Notes under the pieces: model-generated
Databases searched by the model: none
What the model was told of the DNA's origin: nothing
What the model saw: the letters and a program-made list of their open reading frames with translations, nothing else
Position numbers and translations under genes: made by a program
Source: Pyrenophora tritici-repentis
Taxonomy: Eukaryota; Ascomycota; Dothideomycetes; Pleosporales; Pleosporaceae
Length of the DNA: 64,000 nucleotides
Direction of reading: 5' to 3'
Assembly (NCBI RefSeq): GCF_003171515.1
Contig: NC_089391.1
Coordinates: forward strand, 1,054,001-1,118,000
Shown here: one piece after another, positions 26,632 through 38,626 of the stretch
How the letters are laid out: every line of letters begins with the position of its first letter
Numbering within the stretch: position 1 is the first letter of the stretch

Positions 26632-27171
26632 GGGTTATGGCCCAGAACCTTGGTATAGCACATACTCTACCAGTGTATCATCTCGAAAAGCTTGCTGCTG
26701 TCCAAGCACTCTGAAAACCTTAATCGGAGCATCAGTAGGGTATCAGGATGATTTTCAAGAGTTGTGAGGATATCAGAGCAAGTGTAGCGTTTTCGAGCGT
26801 TGGAAACGTAGCTGTGCACTACGACTAGCGCGGTTGCAGAAGGAATACAGTAATACGACTATCGGAAATTGTCGGTTACACTCGTAGCTATCAAAATCAT
26901 ATTCAAGTGTAGCTACATTCAATAAAATTAGAAATACAAGGATTCTAGAGGCGTTGAAGGCCCAGGGGGTTTTCGATGGCATGTCTGGATGGTAGGAGTA
27001 TTCTGCACTAGACCGCACTAGGCCGCTCGCGGCTCCAGGAACTCTTGCTTGTCTCGAAACATCACACCATCAAGTACATACTTTTGGAAACGGGGAATAT
27101 GAGGATTAAGATGCCTTGATAACTTCAGAAAGTTTTGATGGGTTACGAGGGCGTACCGAAAGGGTAGGCCT
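26632..27171. other. AT-rich sequence between the two DNA transposons
   Basis: No gene. The right part (about 27130-27171) already resembles the ends of the tandem units that follow (GATGGGTTACGAGGGC), and 26990-27130 may be a more diverged unit. Confidence 0.45.
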
Positions 27172-27520
27172 GTATGGGTGTTCCGCACTAACCGCGATAG
27201 GAACACAATTATAACCACGTCTCGGGAACTTCACATTGGCTTCGGGAACTATTGAACACTATTCGGAAATGCCTTAGTATCTTTTACACACCCGAGGAGT
27301 GGCTTGAATATATTTACAGGTGTTGATGGGTTACGAGGGCTGGTAGGACTGTAAGGGTGTTCCGCACTAACCGCGATAGGAACACAACTACTTAACCACG
27401 TCTCGGAAACTTTATATTACCTTCGGAAACTATCGAAAACTGCTGAGGAATACCTCAGTATCTTCTGCACACCCGAGGGGTGGTTTCAATATATTAACAG
27501 GTGTTGAGCGGTTACGAAAC
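27172..27520. repeat. two tandem units of about 179 bp
   Basis: Unit 1 starts at 27172 (GTATGGGTGTTCCGCACTAA) and unit 2 at 27351 (GTAAGGGTGTTCCGCACTAA). Both continue through CGCGATAGGAACACAA, ACCACGTCTCGG, a CCTCAGTATCTT or CCTTAGTATCTT block, ACACCCGAG and a closing AGGTGTTGA plus GGTTACGA. Units differ at many positions, mostly transitions. No protein is encoded. Confidence 0.8.
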
Positions 27521-27585
27521 TGCGGAGGGCTATGTTCTGCTATGCCGCCAAGGATTTAGACGCATGTGGCATAACGTAGGTTCTA

Positions 27586-29055
27586 CGGAGGTGCCTTTCA
27601 AGAGTTCTGTCCTGCCAAGAATAATTCAGCCGAAGTCTGGCCGCCTCACCCGAGGCCGATCCCTCCCCTCTATATACTCATCACCACCTTGCAGCTCAAT
27701 TATTTTTGGAATATGTACTAGAATTCGCTCAATCCAAGCTTGGATTCTCTGCTGAGAGAGATCTCTCCAGCATTTCTGCCAGATCTTGACCGCGTCAGCT
27801 CTTGACTGAGGAGCTCCCTTCTTTGTTGTCTCCTTTTTTCATGTAGAACCAGCATGGCTCAATGCAGTTACAGTCTGGCGAGTTACCACACCAGAGTAGT
27901 CTCTGGACATCGTAGAGACGATATACGACGCTCTGGTAGTAGTGAGCGTGGGCAGGTGCTTTATCCTCCATTACGACTGTCTGAGGCCTATCTTGGAGAC
28001 ACTCTTTGGCGAAGGGAATTAGCTTTAGAATTAGAACGCAGGTCTGATATCTCCACTAGTCTACACCACCTCCAGACGTACGCACCAGCTTGCCTGTCTT
28101 CTCTGTCCATCTCCACTGAGGTTTTCTGCCAGACTTATTGCGTAGCCCTGTCCTTCTCATAGACTGACAGCTCCCACTCCTCTCTCTGTATAGGCTCAAG
28201 CTCTGCGTTCAGCTGCTCAATCTTCTGAGTAGCGTCTTCTTTCTCCGTCTTCGTCTCTGGCTGATAGACATGGCATAGACCTTTCTTGTCGTACGAGAAG
28301 CAGCCCCAGAACATGAACTCAGAGTATCCCTTCTAACTTTCACGGATACAGCTCTTAACTACTCTCTCATCTGCTCTTCTCTAGACTCTATAACCCCCAC
28401 GTCGGTGGTTAATTACTACAGACGTCTCATCTGTCCAGATGACATTCTTCTAGTCCTCTAACGTCCAATCCTTGTGATCTATCGCCCACCTTAGACGATC
28501 ATTCCTCATCTGCTGTGTCAACCCAGGCTTCCTCGTTGGCTTGGTCTTCTTGTACCCCGCCTCTCTCAATACCCTCCAGACTGTAGTGTCTAAGATATTA
28601 ACTCCTTTGAGACTGAGAGCACCAGCAACGTCAGCGCAGCTCTTCTCTCGTCCATATTTATCACGCCGTACATGTTGGATTATCTCCTCCTTCACCTCCT
28701 CCGTCTGCCTCGTGGGTCGGCCAGAGCGAGGAGCGTCCTGTACGTGGTGCGGGAGAATCTTAAGAGGAAGGACGTTCGGCTCGAATCCAGCAGCGATAGC
28801 TCTGCTATAGATACGGTTAACCGTACGAGGATGAACACCAGTCAGCTCTAAGATCTGTGACGTAGACTTGCCTACAGGGGGTGACTTTAACGTCACAGTT
28901 AAGACACGGGTGTAAGAATCAGTATTAGGAGACATAGTAACGATACAAAGTAATCTTATAGCTATTCAGCTTGTTAGAGGTAAGATTCATGCCAAGAAGA
29001 GTTGCGCCGAAGCACCGAGATTAGCGTGGGACAAAACTTTTGAAAGGCACCTCCG
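27586..29055 (-). mobile_element. Tc1/mariner-like transposon, degraded
   Basis: Element of about 1,470 bp. Its left end (CGGAGGTGCCTTTCAAGAG) and right end are imperfect inverted repeats over about 30 bases, flanked by TA at 27584-27585 and 29056-29057. It contains one minus-strand transposase with several nonsense changes. The flanks look related (a GAAACTGCGGAGGGCT-like string left near 27517, a similar one right near 29112), so it may have inserted into an older repeat. Confidence 0.85.
27640..28935 (-). pseudogene. Tc1-like DDE transposase, RIP-like nonsense mutations
   Basis: The intact first part (28450-28935) encodes an N-terminal helix-turn-helix with SARTAL-like spacing (TSQILELTGVHPRTVNRIY) and a second DNA-binding half (VAGALSLKGVNILDTTVWR). 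It ends at a TAG where the family has Trp, just before the first catalytic Asp (IWTDET). Beyond it the frame continues with further TAG in place of TGG near 28400 and 28330. More degraded blocks resemble VMEDKAPAHAH (second Asp) and NSPDLNCIEPCW (catalytic Glu). TGG to TAG corresponds to CpA to TpA on the other strand, the preferred RIP change. The element is dead. Confidence 0.85.
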
Positions 29056-29057
29056 TA

Positions 29058-29966
29058 TGCGGTGCAGCTCTCCCGCAGCCGCACGTCTTCCCCACCGCCG
29101 CCGCAACACAGGTTGAAACTGCTGAGGGCTGTGATCCTGCTATGACGGGGCGCCGAATGGGAATGTTCCTTTTCGGTGTTCATCGAGCTGCGAAGGAGGC
29201 ATGGTTTGCGACGAGGTCTCATCGCGAAACTATCCTCACCTGGAAATCCGTGCGGATACCCTTAGATGGTTATCGGGGCGACAACGAGGAACAAGCGAAG
29301 ACAAAAACGCGTCACATTCGATCCAGGGCTGGTAGTAAAGATAAGTGGGCTGTATCCGATGTTTTGCCACGTGTAGATCTGGTGTTTTGGGTCTGCTCTC
29401 GTGTTTGGGGCGAGTTCCGCACAGTACCAGCTCATCCATGAGTACATATGTCGTTGACAAAAGACGGCGACGTAAAAGCACCAATCTATAAAGATTACAA
29501 ACTTATGACTAGGACTTCGGCCGACACTAAAAGTACATGTTCTGTGAACAGTGGATACGACAGACAAGGCGATAGATAATGTTCCGCCTCGACCTTATCA
29601 ATTGATACGCAGCTACTTCTAACGCCACACTAAGCTCATCGGATGGATCCAAAAGTCATCCTGAAAGAGGTATGTGCGGTCTAAAACCGCTGTATCGAGT
29701 GTGACAAGGTGGGGGTCAATTGCCGATGGCGGGGCTGCAGGGGCAAGTATCAACACTTTGAAAGATATCTCAAGAACCGCATCTAGTTGATCAACACTTT
29801 GAAAGATATCTAAAGAACCGCATCTAGTTGATCATCAACTTGACGCGATACCATCAATCTGTAAAACCAAAATACTTTATATTGCTGCTCGCAGATATTA
29901 AATGGTATATACCGGGTCTCAAGGTTCGTCAGAGAAATACAACCTAACGTTTGTGTCTACTTAAAC
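29058..29966. other. intergenic region upstream of the carboxylesterase
   Basis: No gene. It contains a 41-bp tandem duplication (29749-29830) and, near 29910, a TATATACC string that may act as core promoter for the gene at 29967. Confidence 0.45.
29749..29830. repeat. 41-bp tandem duplication
   Basis: Two near-identical units starting ATCAACACTTTGAAAGATAT at 29749 and 29790, differing by a single C/A change (ATCTCAAG versus ATCTAAAG). It lies about 140-220 bases upstream of the carboxylesterase ATG, so it may duplicate a promoter element. Confidence 0.9.
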
Positions 29967-31693
29967 ATGAAGTGTGCTAACGAAGTGCCAGCCATGACCG
30001 CAGCTTCGGATTCAACGCCAAGTCCCAAGGTAAAGCTTCCGCAAGGAACTGTTGTTGGTACTACTTTACAAGAGGGTTATCCTCATACGATTGAGGCTTT
30101 CAAAGGTGTACCCTATGCATTGCCGCCTACGGGTGAACGCCGCTTCCGATCACCGGAGAAGGTTCAACCAAGTGAGGATACTATTGATGCTTCAAAGTTT
30201 GGTCCCAGAGCTCCAGCACAGCAATTCCTCATAATCGGACCTACGCTTCACGAGAGCGAAGATTGCCTGACGGTCAATGTATTCCGGCAAGCGCGACACA
30301 GCAATTCAACTACTCTACCAGTCATGGTGTACTTCCACGGGGGTGCTTTCAACCGCGGAAATGCTGCAATGCACAATACTGCGTCCATGGTTGGGTGGTC
30401 AGAGGCTCCTTTCATCGGGGTATCATTCGGCTATCGCATAGGGGCATTGGGCTTTCTCCCGTCAAAACTGAGTGCGGAGGAGGGTGCGCTTAACTTGGGT
30501 CTGAAGGACCAGCTCTGCCTACTCGACTGGGTTGAAGAGAATATCCAGCACTTCGGGGGCAACAAAAACAACGTAACACTTATGGGACTTTCGGCTGGTG
30601 CACACTCGGTACGTACATGTGCTATCCGGTTGATTGTCGCGTAGTTCAACTCACCATGCTACAGATAGGTCATCATATATTGAACTATGAAGAGGGCAAA
30701 GCGCCCAAGTTCCACCGTGCTATAATCGAATCCGGGGCCCCAACATCCCGCGCAGTCCGAAACCCAGATGCGGAGATTCACGAAAAGCAGTTTGATGATT
30801 TTCTCAAGGAACTCGAATGTCCATCATCCCTGTCTGCATCGGAAACTTTTAACTATCTACGCTCGCTCCCAATTTCCGCAATCACTAAAGCGCAGACAAA
30901 GGTATTCCAAAAGTACAATCCAAGTCTGCGTTGGGCGTTCCAGCCAGTGATTGACGGAGAAATTATTCGCGGTCGTCCAATCGATGCCTGGCGGGACGGT
31001 AGATGGCACAAGGTGCCAATAATGACTGGCTTCCAGGGCAACGAAGGTTCACTCTACGTGAACAAGAAGATGTCAAAGTCCTCGGAGTTCCTGGACTTTT
31101 GGAAGACTCTGCTGCCGCAATTAAGCGACGATGATATTCAGACGATAAATCAGCTGTACCCCGATCCGAACGAGGTACCCGACTCTATCTACAAGGAGAC
31201 CAGACTGGAGCATGGCGTCGGTCCCATGTACAAGCGAATCGAGGCGGCATATGCACAATACGCTTACGTAGCTCCAGTCACCCAAACCGCATGGTTCGCT
31301 GGCCAAGACGTGCCCGTTTACCTTTACCACTGGGCGATGAGACGGAACGTTGTCGATGGAGCTCGTCATGGAGACAACATGCTTTACGGCATGAGGGATC
31401 CTGCTATATGCTCGTATTCCAAGACTCAAGACGAGTTGTCGGGAATCCTACACGCTTACATCACTAGCTTCATCTGTACAGGCAGCCCGAATACACGTAA
31501 TGGTTCGTACGGCAGCCGACCAGAGTGGCAGTCTTACAACAAAGCACAGCCGAGAGTGATGATTTTCGGGAAAGACAACGAGGAGTTTATTGGAGGACAA
31601 AATATTGGAAAGCCGGCTGTCATGATTGATGACAATTACGCAAAGAAGGAAAGCGAGTTTTGGTGGTCAAGGGTCGAACTATCTCAACAGTAG
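29967..31693 (+). CDS. type-B carboxylesterase (alpha/beta hydrolase)
   Basis: Predicted esterase of 556 residues, a normal length. Exons 29967-30608 and 30665-31693 surround a 56-nt intron located right after the nucleophile motif. Visible landmarks: FKGVPYALPP near the N-terminus, SEDCLTVNVF, oxyanion YFHGGAF, nucleophile Ser209 in GLSAGAHS, a GNEGS loop with the acidic residue, and a late RHGDNMLYGM with the probable catalytic His. No signal peptide is apparent, so it is probably cytosolic. An ATG at 29994 is an alternative start. The next gene downstream on the same strand, 560 bases away, is a Dal5-type transporter, which would suit uptake plus ester cleavage; that link is inference. Confidence 0.9.
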
Positions 31694-32254
31694 AAGCAGA
31701 TGGCCATTTGGCTAAATAGTAGCCTCTTTCCTATCTAATCTTCCATCAAAGCGGGAAATAGCTTTAGATCGGCCTTTGACGATAATGCAATAGAACCCGA
31801 ATCACCACTCCGGCTTGGACCGAAGTTTCGCCGCGGCCTACCTAGCCGATGTCGCTATCGCTCCCAACTTACTCATCATCCTAGCATACTGATCCCCCCC
31901 CCACCTATCGCACCCGTGCCCCAATTGCGCAGTACTCCACAAATCCGGTATCTACATTATCTACCAAACAGAGATAACAAACTCTTTCCGACCGCAGCGC
32001 CGCTCTGATTATAAGATCGGGACGTGCTATCGGTATGTACCCATGACATGATGTTGGGAGACTTATCACTGTTATCAACTCCTTCGCAGCGAGACCCGCA
32101 TGGCGAATGTGACATGGGATTGGCAGTGCGGGGTAGGGCAATGCTCCTTGGGATTATGCGGAAACTTGATTGTGTATCTTTTCGTATTAATGTCGAAACC
32201 CCTGGTTTAATGTAGAGTTTGCAACTCATCGTCATTCTCTCTTTTCGCGCTACT
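31694..32254. other. intergenic region, esterase to transporter
   Basis: No gene. A run of nine C occurs near 31894. The sequence before 32255 includes CT-rich CATTCTCTCTTTTCG typical of a fungal start region. Confidence 0.45.
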
Positions 32255-33967
32255 ATGTCTGTCTCTACGGATGCCTTCAAGGGCGACGAAAAGGCGCCAG
32301 ACACAGCTAGAGATTGCGAACTCCAACCAAACTACTTCGTGGATGACTCTCTCAAGCCCCAACACAGTATCATTGAGGGCGAGGTGGAAGACCTGGACGA
32401 AGCCACTCTATATCTAAGGGAACACAACATCACCACAGAATACACCGCGGAGCTTCTCGAAGACAAGATCGCAAACAAGCGCGTATCCAGGAAGGTCGAC
32501 CTGCTACTGCTACCGCTGCTATGTGGAACCTACTTTTTACAATACATCGACAAGCAAGCACTCAGTTACTCTGCAGTGTTTGATCTTTTCGAAACGACCG
32601 GCATCACCAGCGAGCAGTACTCCTGGCTAGGGTCAATCTTCTACTTTGCCTACCTGGTAGCCGAATGGCCATCCGCGTACCTCGCGCAGCACTTCCCGGT
32701 CGGCCGAGTGGTATCAGGCTACTGCTTCTGTTGGGGCTCGATCATGCTGCTCACGGTAGCTACGAAGAGCTTTGCGGGATTCGCGGCGTTGAGATTCCTT
32801 CTCGGCATCTTCGAGTCCGTCGTCACGCCTGCCTTTATGATGATCGTTAGCATGTGGTATCTTTCCAAGCAGCAGCCTGCCAGGGCAGGCATATTCTATT
32901 GTTTCAACGGTGTGGGCAGTGCCACGGGAGGCATTCTCTTCTACGGCGTGGGATTCGCAAAGAGCTTTGTTATCTGGAAGATCATCTACATTATTTGCGG
33001 GGGCATGACTGTGCTCTGGTCTGTTCTGCTCTTCTTCAGACTCCCAAACAATATCATGACAGCCAAGAGTTTTACGACCGAGGAAAAGGCCCTCCTCATC
33101 GCCCGCGCTGCGAAGAACAGGACCGGCGTTTACAATCGCAAGATCAAGCTGCCGCAGGTTTGGGAAGCGATGCAAGATGCACAGATTTGGATCCTGTTTC
33201 TATTCGTCTTGCTCAACGAGATCATCAATGGCGGCATGGCTAGCTTCGGCAAGCTAATCATCAAGAATGTTGCTGGCGGGGATCCCCTTCGCACTACCTT
33301 GTATGGAATCCCACAAGGCTTTGCCCAGGTGTTTTGGGTCTTCACAGGCCCCTTCCTTGCTTCCCGTCTTCCGAATGCGCGCACGTACATCATGGCCCTC
33401 TATCTCTGTCCTACCGTCATCGGCACCACTCTGATTTGGAAATTGCCGAGAACGAACTTGGGTGGCAGTTTGGCGGGTTACTACATGGTGTGATTCCATT
33501 TGTATGCTTTAACTGATAGTTTGCTAATCTGGTTAGCTTGGTTCATACGTAGGCTCGCTAGTTATTGCGCTTCAACTGCCTGCCTCTAATGTAGGTGGAT
33601 ACACGAAGCGGACCACGGGTACAGCCGTAGTCTTCATGGCATACTGCATTGGCAACATCATTGGTAGGTTTTAGAAACCTGGCTACACCCTTGGTTGCGG
33701 TCGCTAACGTGAGCGATTCTAGGGCCCCATGCTTTCCTAGCAAGCGAAGCTCCGATATACGAGACGGGGGTGAGGACTATACTGGGATGCTCTGTCTCCC
33801 AGCTGGTGCTAGCGCTGGTCCTGAGAGCTGTGCTTGCACGGCGGAATTCTCGACGTGATCGCGAAGCGGATGGAGGCCAGGACGCAGGCGATGATGTGCC
33901 GGGCAATGAGAATTACATTGAAGACGTGACGGATTTCCACAACAAGAAGTTTCGCTACAGTCTATAG
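32255..33967 (+). CDS. MFS anion:cation symporter, allantoate permease (Dal5) type
   Basis: Plasma-membrane transporter of the major facilitator superfamily, ACS family, whose fungal members import allantoate, nicotinate, pantothenate and related anions. Exons 32255-33487, 33537-33663 and 33723-33967 give 534 residues, with 49- and 59-nt introns. After about 90 hydrophilic residues, twelve membrane segments are expected; landmarks are FLQYIDKQALSYSAVF (TM1 region), LRFLLGIFESVVTPAF and, in the last exon, GPHAFLASEAPIYETG. The C-terminus ends DVTDFHNKKFRYSL, a hallmark tail of Dal5-type proteins. The ATG at 32255 is favoured over an in-frame one at 32219. Substrate cannot be read from sequence. 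Confidence 0.9.
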
Positions 33968-35841
33968 GGCGTGCTGAGTAGATGGAAGTCCCTGGAAATC
34001 GTAGTCGCATACCGTAGTCGCATTTACCAATATAGACATGGTGTTGTTGTTCAAACTCACAAGCCGTATCGAAATGTATATTCGAGAGCGACCCATTTGT
34101 AGGGATTGGTAGACATACATTGTGGCCTTCAATCACGCAAACATCTCCAATGTGTCTTACTCCCGCATCCAGACCTCATCGAAGACATGGTATCGAAACG
34201 GAGGTCGTATCTTGTATCGTAACATCGCCTTTTGCGTGCAAACATTTCCCGTTCTTAGTATTCAATCTCATATTATGAGCGTGGATCAGACAAACCGGGG
34301 TTTTTGACAAGATCGACAGATCTGGTAGCCAAGCAGAACACGACATCAGCAGACAAGAGCCAGCACGTAGCCTGTGCCCTTATTGGCAGTTTCGATACGC
34401 TATGCTGGATGGTGCTTCTTAGCGAGACGGTGGTAAACACCCTACCACTACACTCACGAAAGTAACTTTAGTCCTGGAGTGAATGATGATGCTTGCAATG
34501 GTCGCAACGGCCCGATTTTAGAGCGATGGAAGAATGAGTCGCAGATAGAGCCGCCTTGGAGAGTCTTTGGAGGGTAGGCCCGGGAATTGAATGATGGCTC
34601 CGAGACGATTGTGACACGTTCAATTTTGGTACCATGTGCAGGAACGCTCTTTTTTCTATAATATTTAGGCCGCGAACAGGTCACGGCATGTTCTTTTTAG
34701 TATCGTCAAAAGAAGGATGCCTGTTTCACGTCACCTAGCGTTGAACCTAGTCCTTCTCAGTGCAAAATCCAACGTGGCGAATATTCAAGATGCAGTATCC
34801 AAAAGTCGACTTTCACGCGCAAAGCGCAAAGCGCATCCTGTGTGTGTACTCGAGATGACGGATGTCGGTGAGCAAGGCGGGTGGTGACGGAGGTTTGCAA
34901 ATGCATGAGCCTGACCATTGAGAGCAGGTGACACGGCACTCGGCATCACGCTAAAAAGCTTAGCGCGGGAGCGCCGCCCCCGCAGTCCACGCGAACCGTG
35001 CGTCTGATCTGACGGATTTCCGCGTGCGTCACGAAGACACCTCACGATGACTGGAATGCGAAACCGGTGGCATTCTAAACAAATATTTTCATCCATGTCC
35101 TTCCTAAAATTGATGTTGTGCTTGGCCCTTCCATGTCATGAGTACATGCTGGCCAAGCCGCCAACTCTTACGACGATCGTTGTAAGGATCTTGGCCATGG
35201 GCATGCACGTGTCATTGGACGACATGCTCAGACAGACGGAAAGGGTGCCGATGTAGGGATTCCTGCTTTTGCTTCCCCGGAAACTCTAAGAAGGTGCCGA
35301 GGCCGGGTATTGGATACTACGATAGGAGGTACTTGCCAATGCGTCATTTCCGAGAAGCGATGCTAGCATCCAAACAACAACTTTTGTTCCGTTTCGTGTA
35401 GCGCCGCCTTGCCACCAGCCTTTGGGCAATCGGTTTGTTGCATGTTTCTTGGTCCAATCCTGCAGGTACAGCCTTCAGACCGGTTTACTGCATGACAACT
35501 GTTATTCCCCACAGCAGCCCGCGGGCGATGCAGGATTACTTGCTGGTAGTCCGTCATCGCGCTTTAGTATGGACTCTTTTCTTGTGTTAGCATCACCTGG
35601 TCGACATGTTCCAAACCGGAAAGAGTATATTGTGGGTCAAGTGGTTGTTCCTTGGTCTCAGACTTACCCCGGTCACTTACCGATGCCCATCGTGAAGTGA
35701 AAGATGCGCACGGACCTTCCGGCGGGCAAGTCCCTTCCACATATATAATCCGTCACAAACCGCTCCTCCTCGCTCTCTCTTCTTTTGTTTTCTGCACGAA
35801 CACCTCTCACTCTGCTTTGGTAGTATCGCTAGCCAACAGAG
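33968..35841. other. gene-free interval upstream of the alpha-glucosidase
   Basis: About 1.9 kb with no supportable gene. The last part is likely promoter: a TATATAA box at 35742-35748 and a CT-rich tract just before the ATG. Confidence 0.5.
35742..35748 (+). promoter_or_regulatory. TATA box of the alpha-glucosidase gene
   Basis: TATATAA lies 94 bases before the ATG at 35842, followed by a CTCCTCCTCGCTCTCTCTTC pyrimidine tract where fungal transcription usually starts. Confidence 0.55.
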
Positions 35842-38626
35842 ATGTTCAACCGTCTATTGCTCGGGCTCACTGCCTGCTCGAGCCTTATCGCGGCTATTCC
35901 TATATCGCAAGATGCCACAGAGGTTTCCAAGTTCATTGCTGCTCGGGCCCCGGTCGACAACTGCACGGGCTACTCCGCCTCGAATGTTGTGATGACAGAC
36001 TCCAGCCTCACCGCCGACCTTACTCTCGCAGGCGCAGCGTGCAACTTGTACAGTGAGGATATCAAAGACTTGAAGTTGGTCGTCGAGTACCAGACTAGTA
36101 AGTATTGTCCTTGTTCTGGCGCTTTTCCGGCCTTGAACCAATTGCATATACTAAAACATCACAGACGAGCGCCTTCACGTGAAGATCTATGACGCTGCTG
36201 AGCAGGTCTTCCAAGTCCAGGAAGAAGTCTTTCCCCGCCCCAAGAACGAGAAAGGAGCCTCCGGAAACTCGGCTCTTCTATTCGGTATCAATGAGAACCC
36301 GTTCTCTTTTGCGGTAAAGCGCAAGGATAACGACGAGGTCCTTTTCGACACCAGTGCCACTCCCTTGGTCTTCGAGAAGCAGTACGTGCGGCTCCGCACT
36401 AAGCTTCCCGACAACCCAAACATCTATGGACTTGGTGAACACAGCGACTCTTTCCGATTTGCCACCGACAATTATGAGCGTGTGTTGCTGAATGCGGAGT
36501 CGCCAAACATTCCTAACAACGCCAATCTCTACGGAACTCACCCCATTTACTTTGATCACCGTGGCGACAAGGGTACACATGGCGTCTTTCTACTCAATTC
36601 GAGCCCAATGCAGATCAATGTCAAGAAGGCCGACGCTGGCTACAATTATCTGGAATACAACACTATCGGTGGCATCATCGATCTGTACTTCATGGCTGGT
36701 AGCAAGCCCGCCGATGTCTCCAGGCAATATGCAGACATTGCCGGTTACTCAGCAATGTACCCATACTGGACCTTTGGCTTCCACCAATGCAAGTACGGGT
36801 ACTGGGACGTTAACATGGTCGCTGAGGTTGTTGGTAACTATTCGACTGCTGGAATTCCCCTCGAGGTCATGTGGACCGACATTGACTACATGAACCTTCG
36901 TGAAGATTTCACTACCGATCCTGACCGCTTTCCAATGACAAAGATGCACGAGTTGACCACGACTCTGCATTCCCGCGATCAGCGGTACATTTTGATTCTC
37001 GACCCTGGTGTCCATGCTGTAAGCAACTACGACACCTACCAGAAGGGTCATGAGATGGACGTGTTCTTGAAGGCAGCCGACGGTAGCGACATGCTCGGTG
37101 TCCAATGGCCCGGTGCTGTAGCTTGGCCAGATTGGTTTGCGCCTAACACTGAGAAGTGGTGGACCGACCAGTTCAAGACCATCTTCAACGCCGACTCCGG
37201 TATTGACATTGACGGTGTTTGGGTCGATATGAACGAAGCCTCGAATTTCTGTCAAGATGTGACGACATGCAATCCCCGCCAGAAGGCCATCGACGATGGT
37301 ATCCCGCCCAAGCCCGCGAATGCACCGCGTCCTAACACTGGCCGTCCGATCCCTGGCTTTCCCGCCGATTTCCAACCTGGCAGTTCCAAAGCAAAGAAGT
37401 CGCTGGCTGCTCGTCAGACGACTGGAAACATGAAGGGTTTCCCCGACCGTGAATGGTTCTCACCTGCATACCACGTCAACAGCCACTTGGGTGACGTATC
37501 TCGCCAAACCATTCCCTTGAACACTACAAACTACGATGGTAGCTGGCAATACGACACGCACAACCTGTACGGTGACATGATGGCGGCGACAACCCGTGAA
37601 TCAATGCTTGCCCGCCGTCCCGAACTCCGCCCCTTTGTACTGACGCGATCCACCTTTGCTGGTGCCGGCCGCAAGGTAGCCCACTGGTTTGGCGACAACT
37701 TCTCCGACTGGGAGGACTACCGCACCACGATCCGGCAGATGCTGGCTTTCGTAGCCATGCACCAGATGCCCATGGTCGGCTCGGATGTTTGCGGCTTCAA
37801 CGGAAACGCAGACCAGTACATGTGTGCTCGATGGGCGATGCTCGGGGCTTTCCAGCCCTTCTACCGTAACCACGCCGAGCTGAGCACCATCCAACAAGAG
37901 TTCTACCAGTGGCCCATTGTCACGGCCGCGGCGAAAAAGGCAATCGACACGCGCTACAAGCTCCTGGATTACATCTACACGGGTCTATACTACCAAACTC
38001 AAGACGGCACCCCGATGATCAACCCCCTCTTCTTCCTGTATCCCACGGATGCCAACACGTTCGCCAACCAAGAGCAGTGGTTCTACGGCGATGCGCTCCT
38101 CATCTCGCCCATCATGGCAGATTACTCCGACACGGTGACCTTCTACATGCCCAAGGACACCTTCTACGACTACTGGACGTTTGCCAAGATGGACGGCCAG
38201 GGCCAAAACGTCACCGTTAGCAATCTGACCTACACGGATATTCCCGTGCACATCCGCGGCGGCACCATCATCCCCCAGCGTGTCAACAGCGCCAATACTA
38301 CAAAGGCGCTGCGTAAGGAGGACTTTAGCATTCTTGTTGCGCCTGGTGCGGATGGGAAAGCGTCGGGACGGTTGTACCTTGATGACGGCGAGAGCTTGAA
38401 GCAGGCGTCCACGAGCGAGGTATCGTTTTCGTTTGACAAGGGCAAGTTTAGTGCAAGTGGCAACTTTGGCTATGGCGGTGCGGACGGGGAGAGCATCACT
38501 GTTGCCAATGTTGTTGTCTTGGGTCAGGACAAGGGTGGTGCCAAGGGCGAGTTTGACGCGGGCAAGGGGACTGTTACGGTAAAGGGGCCGTTTAAGATGA
38601 CGGGAGAGTTTGGGTTTCAGTTGTAG
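35842..38626 (+). CDS. secreted alpha-glucosidase, glycoside hydrolase family 31
   Basis: Retaining exo-alpha-glucosidase that releases glucose from maltose, malto-oligosaccharides or starch ends outside the cell. Exons 35842-36097 and 36165-38626 surround a 67-nt intron, giving 905 residues, normal for fungal GH31. Residues 1-18 are a signal peptide. The N-terminal beta-sandwich runs to about 250, then the (beta/alpha)8 barrel with WTDIDYM, the nucleophile Asp440 in VDMNEASNF and the acid/base Asp596 in HWFGDNFSDW, followed by C-terminal beta domains. A low-complexity Pro/Ser/Lys insertion (about residues 465-510) resembles that of Aspergillus-type enzymes. The gene appears intact. Confidence 0.95.
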
